Positions 54,359 to 63,985 of a stretch of 64,000 bases of DNA are shown piece after piece (position 1 is the first letter of the stretch; each line of letters opens with the position of its first letter). The stretch comes from Luteithermobacter gelatinilyticus. GTDB lineage: Bacteria > Pseudomonadota > Alphaproteobacteria > Sphingomonadales > Emcibacteraceae. Position numbers and translations under genes: made by a program. The notes beneath the pieces are model-generated. The model did not search any database. It was not told the DNA's origin and was given only the letters and a program-made list of their open reading frames with translations. The DNA is taken from assembly GCF_005849285.1 (NCBI RefSeq), contig NZ_CP040517.1, positions 2,300,501 through 2,364,500 on the forward strand, written 5' to 3'.

Positions 54359-55411
54359 CTAATATACCCGGGCAGAATAGTTTCTAGAAAATGCACAAAC
54401 AAATATTAGAAACATTGCGTAATATGAATAAATTACATCTGCATAGAATGCGTAACCAAGAAATAACGAAATTGCGAAAAAAGATTTTTGATCTTTGGAC
54501 GCTTTTAAGCAGTAATAAAGAAAAATTGGTAACCCAAATATAGTAAACATGGAGACTATACTGAGGTACGAATTATCATAAACAATTTCCGCGGACGCTG
54601 TGGGAAGCATAAAATTCACATTTTTGTTGTTTTCATAAAATGCTAAAAGTGTTTCAATCCTCGCATTGAATGTACCAAAGACAAAAAGTCTTTTCTCTGG
54701 AAAGAGGAGAGCGACTGCTGGTCCAACTATGGTTAATAAGAAATAGACACCAGCATTTATAACTAATGATACTAAAGCCAACACTTCATATGAACCACGA
54801 TGCCAGAAGCGAGCCTTGAAGTACATTAAGAAAGAAGCTACCCAAAAGGCTACAATTACACCTCTCGATCCGCTAACAAACATCATAGACAAACAGAAAA
54901 TGCACCCCAAAAAACTCTTTCGCCGATAGAAATAAAGGAAATATAAGCAGAAAAATATAGTAAGCTCCGGTGTCCCCGCTAAAAAGGAGATTGGTCTAAT
55001 GTCATCTCGAATAAAATAACCCACTTCACTGACTTGTCCCAAACCCGACTTAATCCAGTTCAACTCAACTTGTGTATAACCAAACAAATTTTGGTAAATG
55101 GCATATAATGATATCAAGAGAAAAAAGGGAAAGAATTTTGCGAGGATGACATTAAACGTCATCTCTTTAAACACAGGAATAAAGAGTATTAATGCTATTA
55201 TTGGAATGGTTACAAACAAAAGATCAACATTAATAACACTGATATAAATCAGTATCATTATTGATGCAAATAATGAATAAAGTGATATGCGCAAACCAAC
55301 ACAGGATATGACAGAAGAAAAAGACACAAGCTGGTAAATTAGAGGCTCAAAAAAAAACAACCGCTTTACAAACGGGCTAAAACAGACCCAAAACATTCTC
55401 AAAACATGCAT
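54359..55411 (-). CDS. O-antigen polymerase-like membrane protein
   Basis: This 350-residue protein is almost wholly hydrophobic, with about ten predicted membrane segments and a larger central loop (TFNARIETLLAFYENNKNVNF). No strong sequence motif is visible, but FVSGSRGVIVAFW resembles the Wzy/WaaL ligase family, and the setting among glycosyltransferases, flippase and Wzz supports a Wzy role. Codon use is AT-rich like its neighbours. Confidence 0.65.
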   Translation of the reverse strand: MHVLRMFWVCFSPFVKRLFFFEPLIYQLVSFSSVISCVGLRISLYSLFASIMILIYISVINVDLLFVTIPIIALILFIPVFKEMTFNVILAKFFPFFLLISLYAIYQNLFGYTQVELNWIKSGLGQVSEVGYFIRDDIRPISFLAGTPELTIFFCLYFLYFYRRKSFLGCIFCLSMMFVSGSRGVIVAFWVASFLMYFKARFWHRGSYEVLALVSLVINAGVYFLLTIVGPAVALLFPEKRLFVFGTFNARIETLLAFYENNKNVNFMLPTASAEIVYDNSYLSIVSMFTIFGLPIFLYYCLKASKDQKSFFAISLFLGYAFYADVIYSYYAMFLIFVCAFSRNYSARVY

Positions 55412-55489
55412 CGATTTTACCAGACAATTGCATCAGGCCAGAATAGTATTCCTAATACTTGCTATCACACAAAGTAAATTAATAAGACT

Positions 55490-55774
55490 TCATTTTTTCA
55501 AAAACTTATACGCCAGCCTATATATCAATTTAAATTTGGAAAACATAGGAAGTGTACGATCGTCATAAACAAAAGCTTTCCTGATTAAATCTTCATTCGC
55601 GGCTCTAAATTTGCAACTTCTAACCAGATCTGGAATCACCTTGCTATTCTTGAACCAATCAAGATTTTCAATAGCATGAGCTCTTGCAGCTTTTTTATAA
55701 CGTTCCAAATTTTCAAAATTCTGAATAAAGTGTTTCATTTGACACGTAAGATCCTTACGAGAAGCAATCGCCAA
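55490..55774 (-). pseudogene. Truncated glycosyltransferase C-terminus
   Basis: About 94 codons read as the C-terminal end of a GT4-type enzyme (QMKHFIQNFENLERYKKAARAHAIENLDWF). The start is a TTG with no Rossmann domain ahead, and an in-frame stop lies about 36 bases upstream. It is probably a remnant of a deleted gene. Confidence 0.55.
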
Positions 55775-55874
55775 AGGCCAACAAAACTTTCATTTAGGAT
55801 CCCTAATGTGTCTTAAAACAATAATTGCCCAGATAATTTAATGTTCCGGAAACTAAAATGGATTGTGAGCTATT

Positions 55875-57275
55875 TTATGTTTTAGCCATTAGCCCTAGCC
55901 AAAGTTGCCTATTAACATATATATATGTCGCCCCTCCAAGAAGAGCTATAACGATTTTGACCCCAAGGGGTTCAACCAAAAGAAGTCCCCCAAAACACCC
56001 AAGGGCCCAAAGAACAAGTTCAGTAATTTTACCAAAATATTCCCAAAATCCAGCACCGCATAATTTGAAAACAAGAAAATACCACCCAGGAATTTGCAGC
56101 ATCAACATCATCCCGACCAATCCCCAAGCTACACCTTGATTTCCCCAGCCAGAAAAAAACAATACGACAGAAACAGTGATAACTAACAATATAGCATTCC
56201 AATAGAAACTTACATCTACCTTACCTTTTGCCATCAAAAGGCTCCCAACTGGGTTGTTAATTGCCCGCTGAATACCATAGAAAGATAGGATCATCATTAA
56301 CAACACCCCCTCTTCCCATCCACGCCCCAAAAATATCCAAACTATCTCATAGGCAAACCCGGCCATTAAGAAATAAATCGCGCAATGAATAAAAGACAAT
56401 GCATGTATGGTTTGTAAAAACCCATATTTCAATCTTTGATGATCACATTGGACTTTTGCAAATAAGGGTAATGTTATTTTGGTAATTACTGGATTAATAA
56501 GTTGTATAGGGCGCAATACTAATTGTTTAGCCATAAAATAAACACCTAAGGATTCCGGACCTAATATTTTCCCAATCACCATAATATCAATTTGCAAATT
56601 GAAATAATTAACCGCATTTTCCCCAATTTTAAACGCGCCGAACTTTAAAAAGTATTTCGCTCTGTTCCAAGAGAAGGCTATTTTAAAACCGAAGAGCTTA
56701 CTACCATAATATAAGAGAATAAATGTACGAAGCAGGGCCATTAGAATTTGTGAATAAACTAAGGCCAGCACACCAAACCCATTGTAAGCTAGCAGAATAG
56801 AAAAGACCGCCCCAACAATGACCGTCAATATATCTATCTTCGCCAGAAAATTGAATTGCAAGTCACGCTGGAATTGCGCTGAATACAGCATGCCCCAAGG
56901 AAGAATAATAAAAATAAACGCCATAATATGTATATACTCTACGAGGCGCTGGTCATTATAATAGGAAGCAATCGGATAAGCTAAAACCACCACACAGACG
57001 TACACAACTAAACCAAGGATAAGGTTCACCGTATATACATTGGCCAGCTCTTCTTTCGTAGCATTTTGTCTATGAATTACCGCATTATTTAAACCTGCTT
57101 CCACGAAAATCGTGCCAAAGCCAAGAATAACCGTAATGATTGCAATAAGGCCAAAATCATTTTGAGAAAGTAGCCTAGCCAGAATAGCAAGCTGAGCAAC
57201 TTGTAAGCCCCCATTACATATAGATGCCAAACTGGTCCACTTGAGCGCAGAAAGCCCTTGCACTTTCAAGCTCAT
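55875..57275 (-). CDS. Polysaccharide flippase (Wzx/MOP family)
   Basis: This 466-residue membrane protein has 12-14 hydrophobic segments and the MOP-flippase start ALKWTSLASICNGGLQVAQLAILARLLSQNDFGLIAI. It is close to the colanic acid exporter type WzxC. It would flip lipid-linked O-units to the periplasm. It sits between a methyltransferase pseudogene and a truncated glycosyltransferase. Confidence 0.88.
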   Translation of the reverse strand: MSLKVQGLSALKWTSLASICNGGLQVAQLAILARLLSQNDFGLIAIITVILGFGTIFVEAGLNNAVIHRQNATKEELANVYTVNLILGLVVYVCVVVLAYPIASYYNDQRLVEYIHIMAFIFIILPWGMLYSAQFQRDLQFNFLAKIDILTVIVGAVFSILLAYNGFGVLALVYSQILMALLRTFILLYYGSKLFGFKIAFSWNRAKYFLKFGAFKIGENAVNYFNLQIDIMVIGKILGPESLGVYFMAKQLVLRPIQLINPVITKITLPLFAKVQCDHQRLKYGFLQTIHALSFIHCAIYFLMAGFAYEIVWIFLGRGWEEGVLLMMILSFYGIQRAINNPVGSLLMAKGKVDVSFYWNAILLVITVSVVLFFSGWGNQGVAWGLVGMMLMLQIPGWYFLVFKLCGAGFWEYFGKITELVLWALGCFGGLLLVEPLGVKIVIALLGGATYIYVNRQLWLGLMAKT

Positions 57276-57276
57276 A

Positions 57277-57974
57277 TCATACCTTCTTAGCCGTCACAAA
57301 ATATCCGGTTGTTTCTAAGGCCCAGTTTTTATCCAGCTTATCTAAATAAGGTGCCAGAAATTGCCCTAAATACCAAAACGGCAAAAGAAGCCCCCCAAAC
57401 AACCACCGAAAAGGGCCGGAACGAGGAATAAACCGCCCGCTAAAATAAGTCATTTTCATCACACACATCGAAATCCGACCTGCGGTTCCACGCATACACT
57501 ACTAAACCCAGCCTTTTCAAACATATATTTTAGTCCGTAAGGTGTATATCGAAAAAAATCATAGGGCTCTTCATGAATTTTCCACTGCCATGGAACTTGA
57601 AGTATTATTGCACCCCCAGGTTTTAGAATCCTAAACGCTTCGTTCAACATGACTTGAGGCTCACATAAATGTTCCATAACTGATAACGAGACAACAGTAT
57701 CTGCTGTTTCTGAAACAATTGGCAGAACCTGGTTAAGGTCAGCTACAATATCGAAATCAGCTTTGTGCATACTTTCTGCCCAATCTACAGCGATATATTG
57801 ATCCACATATTTAAGGAAATAGTCTTTATATGGCGCTTCTCCGCACCCCAAGTCATGTAAAACACCTTGATAATATGCAGAGTATCTCTCTAGGAATCTA
57901 TCATTAATATTGTATATTAGCCAATTGCTGTGCCTTCTATTTGAATGATTTGCACTGATCATTTCAAATCTCAT
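57277..57974 (-). pseudogene. Class I SAM methyltransferase, frameshifted
   Basis: The 5' part (57459-57974) gives 171 residues with the SAM motif VLHDLGCGEAPYKDYF, SLSVMEHL and LKPGGAIILQVPWQWKIHEEPYDFFRYT, then stops after VEPQVGFRCV. The 3' part (57277-57495) continues in the next frame with GRISMCVMKMTYFSGRF to ETTGYFVTAKKV, the normal end of such enzymes. One missing base near 57480 explains the break. A sequencing error is possible. Confidence 0.75.
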
Positions 57975-59106
57975 AAAAAGCGTTGACAGAAGTAATTACT
58001 CTACCCACTTCCCCCTCCGTCATACCAAAATACATTGGTAGTCTGAGCAATCGTTCACTCTCTAAGGTAGTGTATTTATCAACACCATTAAATCTAGAAA
58101 ATTTCTTGCCTGCCGCGGCACTATGGAGAGGAATATAATGAAATACCGCCATTATTTTATCTTTTTTAAGATGTTCTATCAAAGCGTTTCGCTCTGATAG
58201 ATCTTTTGTCTTAAGATAAAACATGTGAGCATTATGGACACAGCCCTGAGGAATGTTAGGCAAGGCTAAAAGCTTTCTATCTTCGAGATAGTTAAACGCC
58301 TCATAATAACGCTGCCAAATTTGCAATCTGCTGGTATTAATTTCCTCTGCTTTTTCAAGCTGCCCCCATAAGTAAGCAGCTTGTAACTCACTCGGCAAAT
58401 AGCTGCTTCCTATATCAACCCAGCTGTATTTGTCCACCATTCCTCGAAAAAACTGACTACGGTTCGTCCCTTTTTCACGTATGATCTCGGCTCGCTCAGA
58501 AAATTGCTTATCATTTATAATCAGCAGCCCTCCTTCTCCACCACTTGTATAGTTTTTTGTTTCATGAAAACTATAAGCCCCAATATGCCCGATTGTTCCG
58601 AGATGTCTGTTTTTATAGCGAGACATCATAGCCTGTGCAGCATCCTCAACTACGAACAAACCATAGCGGTCCGCAATGTCCATAATGGCGTCCATATCAC
58701 AACCAACACCAGCATAATGAACCGGAACAATCGCACGGGTTTTAGAGGTAATAGCTTGCTCCACAAGAGATTCGTCAATATTCATGGTATCCGGGCGTAT
58801 ATCGACAAAGACGATTTTAGCGCCACGCAATACAAATGCATTTGCTGTACTAACAAAAGTATAGCTGGGCATAATTACTTCATCACCTGGCTGAATACCA
58901 ATCAAAAATGCTGCCATCTCTAAAGCATGCGTGCATGACGGAGTTAATAAGGCCTTAGGACACCCCAGAAACTTCTCGAACCAAGCTTGACATTTTCGGC
59001 CATAAAAACCATCCCCTGAGATTTTCTCACTTCTTACAGCATTCAAGAGGTACTGCTCCTCATTGCCAGTATATGGAGGCTTGTTGAACGGGATAGAATA
59101 TGTCAT
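57964..59106 (-). CDS. wecE: dTDP-4-amino-4,6-dideoxygalactose transaminase
   Basis: This 380-residue DegT family PLP enzyme has the WecE/RffA pattern: IPFNKPPYTGNEEQYLLNAV, TPSCTHALEMAAFLIGIQPGDEVIMPSYTF, VEDAAQAMMSRYKNRHLG and PLP Lys184 in SFHETKNYTSGGEGG. It aminates dTDP-4-keto-6-deoxyglucose at C4 to give dTDP-Fuc4N. rfbA and rfbB supply the substrate. It overlaps the methyltransferase by 11 bases. Confidence 0.9.
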   Translation of the reverse strand: MTYSIPFNKPPYTGNEEQYLLNAVRSEKISGDGFYGRKCQAWFEKFLGCPKALLTPSCTHALEMAAFLIGIQPGDEVIMPSYTFVSTANAFVLRGAKIVFVDIRPDTMNIDESLVEQAITSKTRAIVPVHYAGVGCDMDAIMDIADRYGLFVVEDAAQAMMSRYKNRHLGTIGHIGAYSFHETKNYTSGGEGGLLIINDKQFSERAEIIREKGTNRSQFFRGMVDKYSWVDIGSSYLPSELQAAYLWGQLEKAEEINTSRLQIWQRYYEAFNYLEDRKLLALPNIPQGCVHNAHMFYLKTKDLSERNALIEHLKKDKIMAVFHYIPLHSAAAGKKFSRFNGVDKYTTLESERLLRLPMYFGMTEGEVGRVITSVNAFYEI

Positions 59107-59392
59107 GTTTTTAATCTTCTGAACATTTCGATCAACTGATCCTATTTTTTATTTATCATACTATTCAAGTAAAGTAACAAGGAACCACAATTCACAACAC
59201 TCTTCTTATAGCAGACCTCACCCCCAACAAAACCCAAACAAACACAGAAGCAGTCCCCAATGTTTGGACACATCAGCAGCCTGATTAAGGTGGAACCTTT
59301 GTTAAACTTAAGCCACCACACTCATACCAAGGCTATGCCCCTGATATGAGAAATAAGCCTGTCAGAGAAATACTAAATATTAACGTTAGACG

Positions 59393-59962
59393 TTATTTAG
59401 GATGTGATAATTTTGTTAAATATTTTTTCTCTAACTCTAACAAATCTTTTCTACGCTTTTTTATCTTTTTTGCAGGATTTCCGATGTAAATATGCCATGG
59501 ATCCGTTGACTTTGTTACCACTGCCGAAGCCCCAACAGCTGTACCTTCCGCTAGTGTAACTCCAGGGAAAACTATTGAATTAGTCCCTAAGATGCAATGA
59601 CGACCAATATATACTGCGCCCTTAATCTCTTTTTTAAATTCAGTTGGAATAGTTGGATTAGTCATTGTCCGCCCACTATAATCATCACTTTGCGAAAAAA
59701 CATGACATCCATAAGCCAAACCAGAAAAATCCTCCATTACAATCCCTTCTGTTCCGCCAGCAAGGTTACAAAAAACCGCAATGTGAACATTTCTTCCTAT
59801 TTTGACTTTTCCTGAAATTACACAATAATCATCTATGCGCGAATTATCGCCTATTTCAATCTGGAACGCATCATGGATGGACGCTCTGTCACTAATTTTT
59901 ACATTTACGCCTATTTTTTTAAAACCCAGTTTTCTCACTTCTTTATCAGACAAAAAAGGCAT
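59393..59962 (-). CDS. Hexapeptide-repeat acyltransferase
   Basis: This 189-residue protein folds as a left-handed beta helix: repeats such as IEIGDNSRIDDYCVISGKVKIGRNVHI and IGRHCILGTNSIVFPGVTLAEGTAVGASAVVTKS, with a catalytic-type His in ACHVFSQSDD. It probably transfers acetyl from acetyl-CoA to a sugar amine or hydroxyl. Next to WecE and WecF it may do the WecD step (acetylation of dTDP-Fuc4N), which is inferred. Confidence 0.82.
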   Translation of the reverse strand: MPFLSDKEVRKLGFKKIGVNVKISDRASIHDAFQIEIGDNSRIDDYCVISGKVKIGRNVHIAVFCNLAGGTEGIVMEDFSGLAYGCHVFSQSDDYSGRTMTNPTIPTEFKKEIKGAVYIGRHCILGTNSIVFPGVTLAEGTAVGASAVVTKSTDPWHIYIGNPAKKIKKRRKDLLELEKKYLTKLSHPK

Positions 59963-60189
59963 TATGTATTCCTGTTCATATTTAGCAATAAAATTAAAGA
60001 ATATTTGACAAACTGCCCCATTTTTACTGTTATACTACACAAGAAAATTTAATTTATAATAAGATTTTTCATCTTCTCAGTGACTATAAAAAATACAAGA
60101 GAACCTACCGGCGCTCCCAAAAGAATCTAAAAATCAATAACACCCTCGAATATTTTTTAGAATTTTCCATATACTTTTACTATACGGAC

Positions 60190-61212
60190 TTAAAAAATAG
60201 TTTGATATTGCCTTTTAAGGTTTTCCTCAGAAAAATATTCCTTAACCTTCTCTTTATTCTGAACCAAGGCTTCTTGATCTGCTGGGCAGATATCAAAATT
60301 TTCAAAATCAAACACTTTCACGCCAATATCTTCAAATAATTTCCATTGCACTACATCATTTCGCATATACACTTTTTTACCCAAGCCTATAAGGGTAATG
60401 CTATTACCCATTCCCTGTTGACGCGTATGAGCGAATACAGCAATATCCATTTCCCCTAAAAACTCCAAATACTTGTCTAGAGGCATAAACTCAAATATTG
60501 GTATAAATTTTTCACCAAAACGCTTTTTGCCTTCTTCAGCAACATTCTTCGCTGTTTTTTTACAACCATAGGAAAGAGGACAATAAATTTCGATATTTTG
60601 TTGTTTATAAGGCTCGAGCTTTTCAAAAATAGCGAAATGATTATTAGTCGGGCTTGCAGAATTCCCAATCAGAATTCGAGTAGTAGCGTCGCTTTTTGGT
60701 TTTAAAGCAATATGTTCTCTATAAAGATTACTCAAATACATAAAACATTCATGATGTTTTGCTTGGGCACCATACCACCTTTGGGCTAACTCATAATCAC
60801 CTCTAATATATGTTATAATATGCCCGATCCTTTTTATCACTATGGACCTCACTCTGTCGTAAAGAAAGTATTTGAGACCTTTTTTTCGGTCCTGATAAAA
60901 ATAAAGATCCCTCCCCCAAATAACCCAATAACATTTTTTAAGCAGCCAAGGCTGGAACAGTAATAATATAACAACTAAAGGATCAGATAATCCATGCAGG
61001 ATGACCTTTTCAGATCTATTAGCAAGTTTTATGAATTTTCCTGCCCAGACAACAATATTCCCTGTTTCCATATTTATGCTGTTTTTTGGCCTTGGCTCGG
61101 AATTTGCTTCTCTATAAAGAAATATATGATCTTTTATAGGAAAGTTTTTTTCAAGGAAGCCCCAGAAAGGAATAGTAAATTTCTCGAGATTACCAATATG
61201 CAATACTTTCAT
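60190..61212 (-). CDS. wecF: Fuc4NAc transferase-like protein (WecF family)
   Basis: This 340-residue protein has the GT56 pattern of WecF: KVLHIGNLEKFTIPFWGFLEKNF, VILHGLSDPLVVILLLFQPWLLKKCYWVIWGRDLYFYQD, and ILIGNSASPTNNHFAIFEKL with HTRQQGMGNSITLIGLGKKVYM. In enterobacteria WecF adds Fuc4NAc to a lipid-linked disaccharide. It stands after a WecE-like enzyme, so the product probably contains Fuc4NAc. AT-rich like its neighbours. Confidence 0.85.
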   Translation of the reverse strand: MKVLHIGNLEKFTIPFWGFLEKNFPIKDHIFLYREANSEPRPKNSINMETGNIVVWAGKFIKLANRSEKVILHGLSDPLVVILLLFQPWLLKKCYWVIWGRDLYFYQDRKKGLKYFLYDRVRSIVIKRIGHIITYIRGDYELAQRWYGAQAKHHECFMYLSNLYREHIALKPKSDATTRILIGNSASPTNNHFAIFEKLEPYKQQNIEIYCPLSYGCKKTAKNVAEEGKKRFGEKFIPIFEFMPLDKYLEFLGEMDIAVFAHTRQQGMGNSITLIGLGKKVYMRNDVVQWKLFEDIGVKVFDFENFDICPADQEALVQNKEKVKEYFSEENLKRQYQTIF

Positions 61213-61392
61213 AATTTATAACAACCACCAGGTGCCTCTAGAAAAATATTTCTGTATCAAATAAACGGTTTCAGGCTATTGCTTTACTTGGTTTTCTGTT
61301 CTCCATCAATTCTAATGAGGCATATTCAGAATTTTACTGTAATGTTTCAATAGTGTTTTTACGCGATTAGAGTCCCCATATAGTACTAGGCA

Positions 61393-62367
61393 TTAACTCT
61401 TCACTTCAGTATCTGACACACCCCCATGGCTCTGACCCAAACTATATTTAACCAATACCCAAAATATGCCTAAGAAACTTCCTAATAAAAATCCCATTAT
61501 AACAATCAAAACGCGCTTAGGCCTCGACTTCTCTAACGGAGCAACTGCAGGATCAATGACTTCAAAAATATACTCGGTTTTGGTTTCAGCTAATAAAACC
61601 TTACGCATTTCATTCTCAATTAACTTGAAAAAAATATTCTTTATTTCAGCAACTTGAGTTTTTTCTAGCTGGTTCTCAAGATAAGCAATGCTTTGTGTGG
61701 CTTCTTTAATATCTTTTTCTCGCATTACTCTATTAATATCTTCAACTAACCAATCCACCCATTGTTTAGCAACATTTGGGGAATAGAATTCAATAGAGAT
61801 TCGAACAAAGCCTGTATCTTCATCACGCGACACAGAGAGTATTTCTTGGAATTCAAGGTAGGCCTCCCAATCACTCGGTATAGGCTTTTTGGGAGCTCTT
61901 ACCTTTCTCGTCCACTTCTGTTTCTCAGAATCATATATATCATCATCATATATAAGTTTATCTTTTTCACGATCCCAGCCATCCACAGCAAAAAGGGGAA
62001 TCAAAATATCGTGTGCCTTAATATACTCCGTAATAAATTTGCGTGACTTAATTATTTCTGTAGCTAAAGTTACTTTATCACCCTCAACAGAACTAAGATT
62101 TGCACCCGCTAAACTTGCAAGGCCTTTAAATTGATTAGATAGTGTTGAAAGTTGGTTTTGCTGTTGCGTAATGGGAGCAAGAAGAACATCTGCCTTGTAC
62201 ATATCTTTTAGATATAAAGCAATAGCTACTGCTGCAATGGTGATTATCAAGGTTATCGTTAAAATTAACAATTTACCTTTCCAGATAATCTGCCAAAGCA
62301 GATAGACATCTATTTCACCTTCTCTATCTGGTACATTCAAAGAATATTGGTCAGTACGCTCGTTCAT
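61393..62367 (-). CDS. wzz: Chain-length determinant protein (Wzz)
   Basis: This 324-residue inner membrane protein has a first helix (KLLILTITLIITIAAVAIALYL), a long periplasmic coiled part (residues 60-260) and a final helix after RPKRVLIVIMGFLLGSFLGIFWVLV, the Pro-rich end of Wzz. It sets O-antigen length with Wzy. No tyrosine-kinase domain follows. Confidence 0.88.
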   Translation of the reverse strand: MNERTDQYSLNVPDREGEIDVYLLWQIIWKGKLLILTITLIITIAAVAIALYLKDMYKADVLLAPITQQQNQLSTLSNQFKGLASLAGANLSSVEGDKVTLATEIIKSRKFITEYIKAHDILIPLFAVDGWDREKDKLIYDDDIYDSEKQKWTRKVRAPKKPIPSDWEAYLEFQEILSVSRDEDTGFVRISIEFYSPNVAKQWVDWLVEDINRVMREKDIKEATQSIAYLENQLEKTQVAEIKNIFFKLIENEMRKVLLAETKTEYIFEVIDPAVAPLEKSRPKRVLIVIMGFLLGSFLGIFWVLVKYSLGQSHGGVSDTEVKS

Positions 62368-62515
62368 ATTGTAACCCCATTATTTTTTATTCTGGGAAAA
62401 ATCATAGCGACCTTATATCGGACCCATCTATTAAAATCACCCACATTAAGATAACAACAACCTTTAACACTTCACCCATATATAATTTTGTAAAGAATAT
62501 ATGGAATACACAATG

Positions 62516-63985
62516 TTAGAAGTAGAGAAACCATCCTAAGTTAGCAGTAAATTCTCTTTTATTAATAAAAGGGGTGTTAGGGCGGTCATCATGAAACCTA
62601 AAGTCAAACCTGATTTCTCCTAGACGGGTTTTTGTTATAAAATTAGCCTCCGTTATATTTATTTTTTCCCGTGACTTACTAGAAACTTTTCTAGAGTCAC
62701 CAGTTCGGTTTAATAAGACATTGTGATATTTTATTGTGACCCCCCAGTTCTTTGTGGCCATAAAGTTAGCGATTACGGATATTAAACGCCCATCCCCATC
62801 AATGCTATGTCCCAGGGACCGGCCTTTGAACCGATATCCCGAACGATAGATGTGATGTTCGTATATCAGATTATTTCGTCGATCCCCAAACAGCCAGTAT
62901 TCGGTAGAGGTAGTATCAGCGTATTCCGCGGTTAGCCTCCACTGAGCCCCGCCATCGCCCCACGGACCATAAGCACTCGCTCCCAAAAGGCGAGCGAACC
63001 GTTTCGGCAGGAACAGCTGCCCGGCTTCATCCTCTGCCGTGGCCTCACCATAAATCTTCAGCGTCGTTTCTTTGCCGATGCCAAAGCTGTAGGCCATGTC
63101 CACACTGGCCAACTGGTTGCCGGGTTCTCTGGCGGTGCCGGTATTGTCCAGATCCCCCCCCGCAATCAGCGCCCGCGCCCAGGTTTCCAGATCACACGGC
63201 CGGCCCTCCCCGCACAACTGAATGGTCCGCGCCAGGCCCACCTCGAAATTCTTCACCGGTTCAAAGGTCAGACGCAGCCCCGCAATCAGCGCATCAGGAA
63301 CATGCCGGTCTTCCTCCATCTGCGCCACAAAAGCCCGCAGCTGCCACGGCCCCATCCAGCTCAGCCACTTGCTTTCAAAAGCTTCCGGCTCCATGCGCAT
63401 GATGCCTACCGACGGCATCGGCCGCGCATTGTTGCTGAGCAAAAGCGTGCCCTCGCGCCCCGGGCCCCACCACCGGTCAATGGCGCCGGCATAAACCTGC
63501 CAGTTGCCCAGTTCCTGGGCCAGATAGCTGCCATCAAAATTATAATCATCGGTGCCGTTACCATTGCGATAGCCCACATTAAGCTTCGCTGTGGTGCTCG
63601 TCCCGTTATATTGCAGGGTGGCCGACGTATCCAGGTCATTACGGGCCGTCTCATCAAAGCCGCGCACGATCTCGGGCTCCGTGGTCGCCATCACCTTAAG
63701 TCCCACGCGCCATTCCCCCGGCACCTTGCGCTCAACCCGGCGCAACGCCATAATTACATGGGGGGGCAAATCCTGACCATCCGCCTTGTGAAAATCCCGG
63801 GTGATGTGTTTCCAGGACAGCGGCCACGTGCCCACCGGGCCGGAAATCAGCCCATACCGCGCAAGAAGCTCCACATCATTACGAAGCTGCTGATCCCCCA
63901 CTTCCGCAAACGGCGCCGCCGCCGCAACCGACACCGTAAAAGCAACACCAAGTCCCAAACCTGCCAGATATCGTTGTAAACGCAT
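62516..63985 (-). CDS. wzi: Capsule assembly protein Wzi-like
   Basis: This 489-residue outer membrane protein has a signal peptide (AGLGLGVAFTVSVAAAAPFAE) and the Wzi family pattern LRNDVELLARYGLISGPVGTWPLSW, WYAGAIDRWWGPGREGTLLLSNNARPMPSVGIMRMEP and a barrel ending in GWFLYF. It is linked to surface polysaccharide attachment. The 5' two thirds are GC-rich, but the last 250 bases or so are AT-rich like the island, suggesting a recombination join inside the gene. Confidence 0.88.
   Translation of the reverse strand: MRLQRYLAGLGLGVAFTVSVAAAAPFAEVGDQQLRNDVELLARYGLISGPVGTWPLSWKHITRDFHKADGQDLPPHVIMALRRVERKVPGEWRVGLKVMATTEPEIVRGFDETARNDLDTSATLQYNGTSTTAKLNVGYRNGNGTDDYNFDGSYLAQELGNWQVYAGAIDRWWGPGREGTLLLSNNARPMPSVGIMRMEPEAFESKWLSWMGPWQLRAFVAQMEEDRHVPDALIAGLRLTFEPVKNFEVGLARTIQLCGEGRPCDLETWARALIAGGDLDNTGTAREPGNQLASVDMAYSFGIGKETTLKIYGEATAEDEAGQLFLPKRFARLLGASAYGPWGDGGAQWRLTAEYADTTSTEYWLFGDRRNNLIYEHHIYRSGYRFKGRSLGHSIDGDGRLISVIANFMATKNWGVTIKYHNVLLNRTGDSRKVSSKSREKINITEANFITKTRLGEIRFDFRFHDDRPNTPFINKREFTANLGWFLYF

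Noticed and set aside
59220-59345. IS fragment between wecE and the acyltransferase
   Set aside because: The stretch looks vaguely like insertion-sequence DNA, but I see no terminal repeat or transposase peptide to support it.
61466-62134. Several short plus-strand frames opposite wzz
   Set aside because: They are antisense to a clear Wzz gene and have no ribosome sites.
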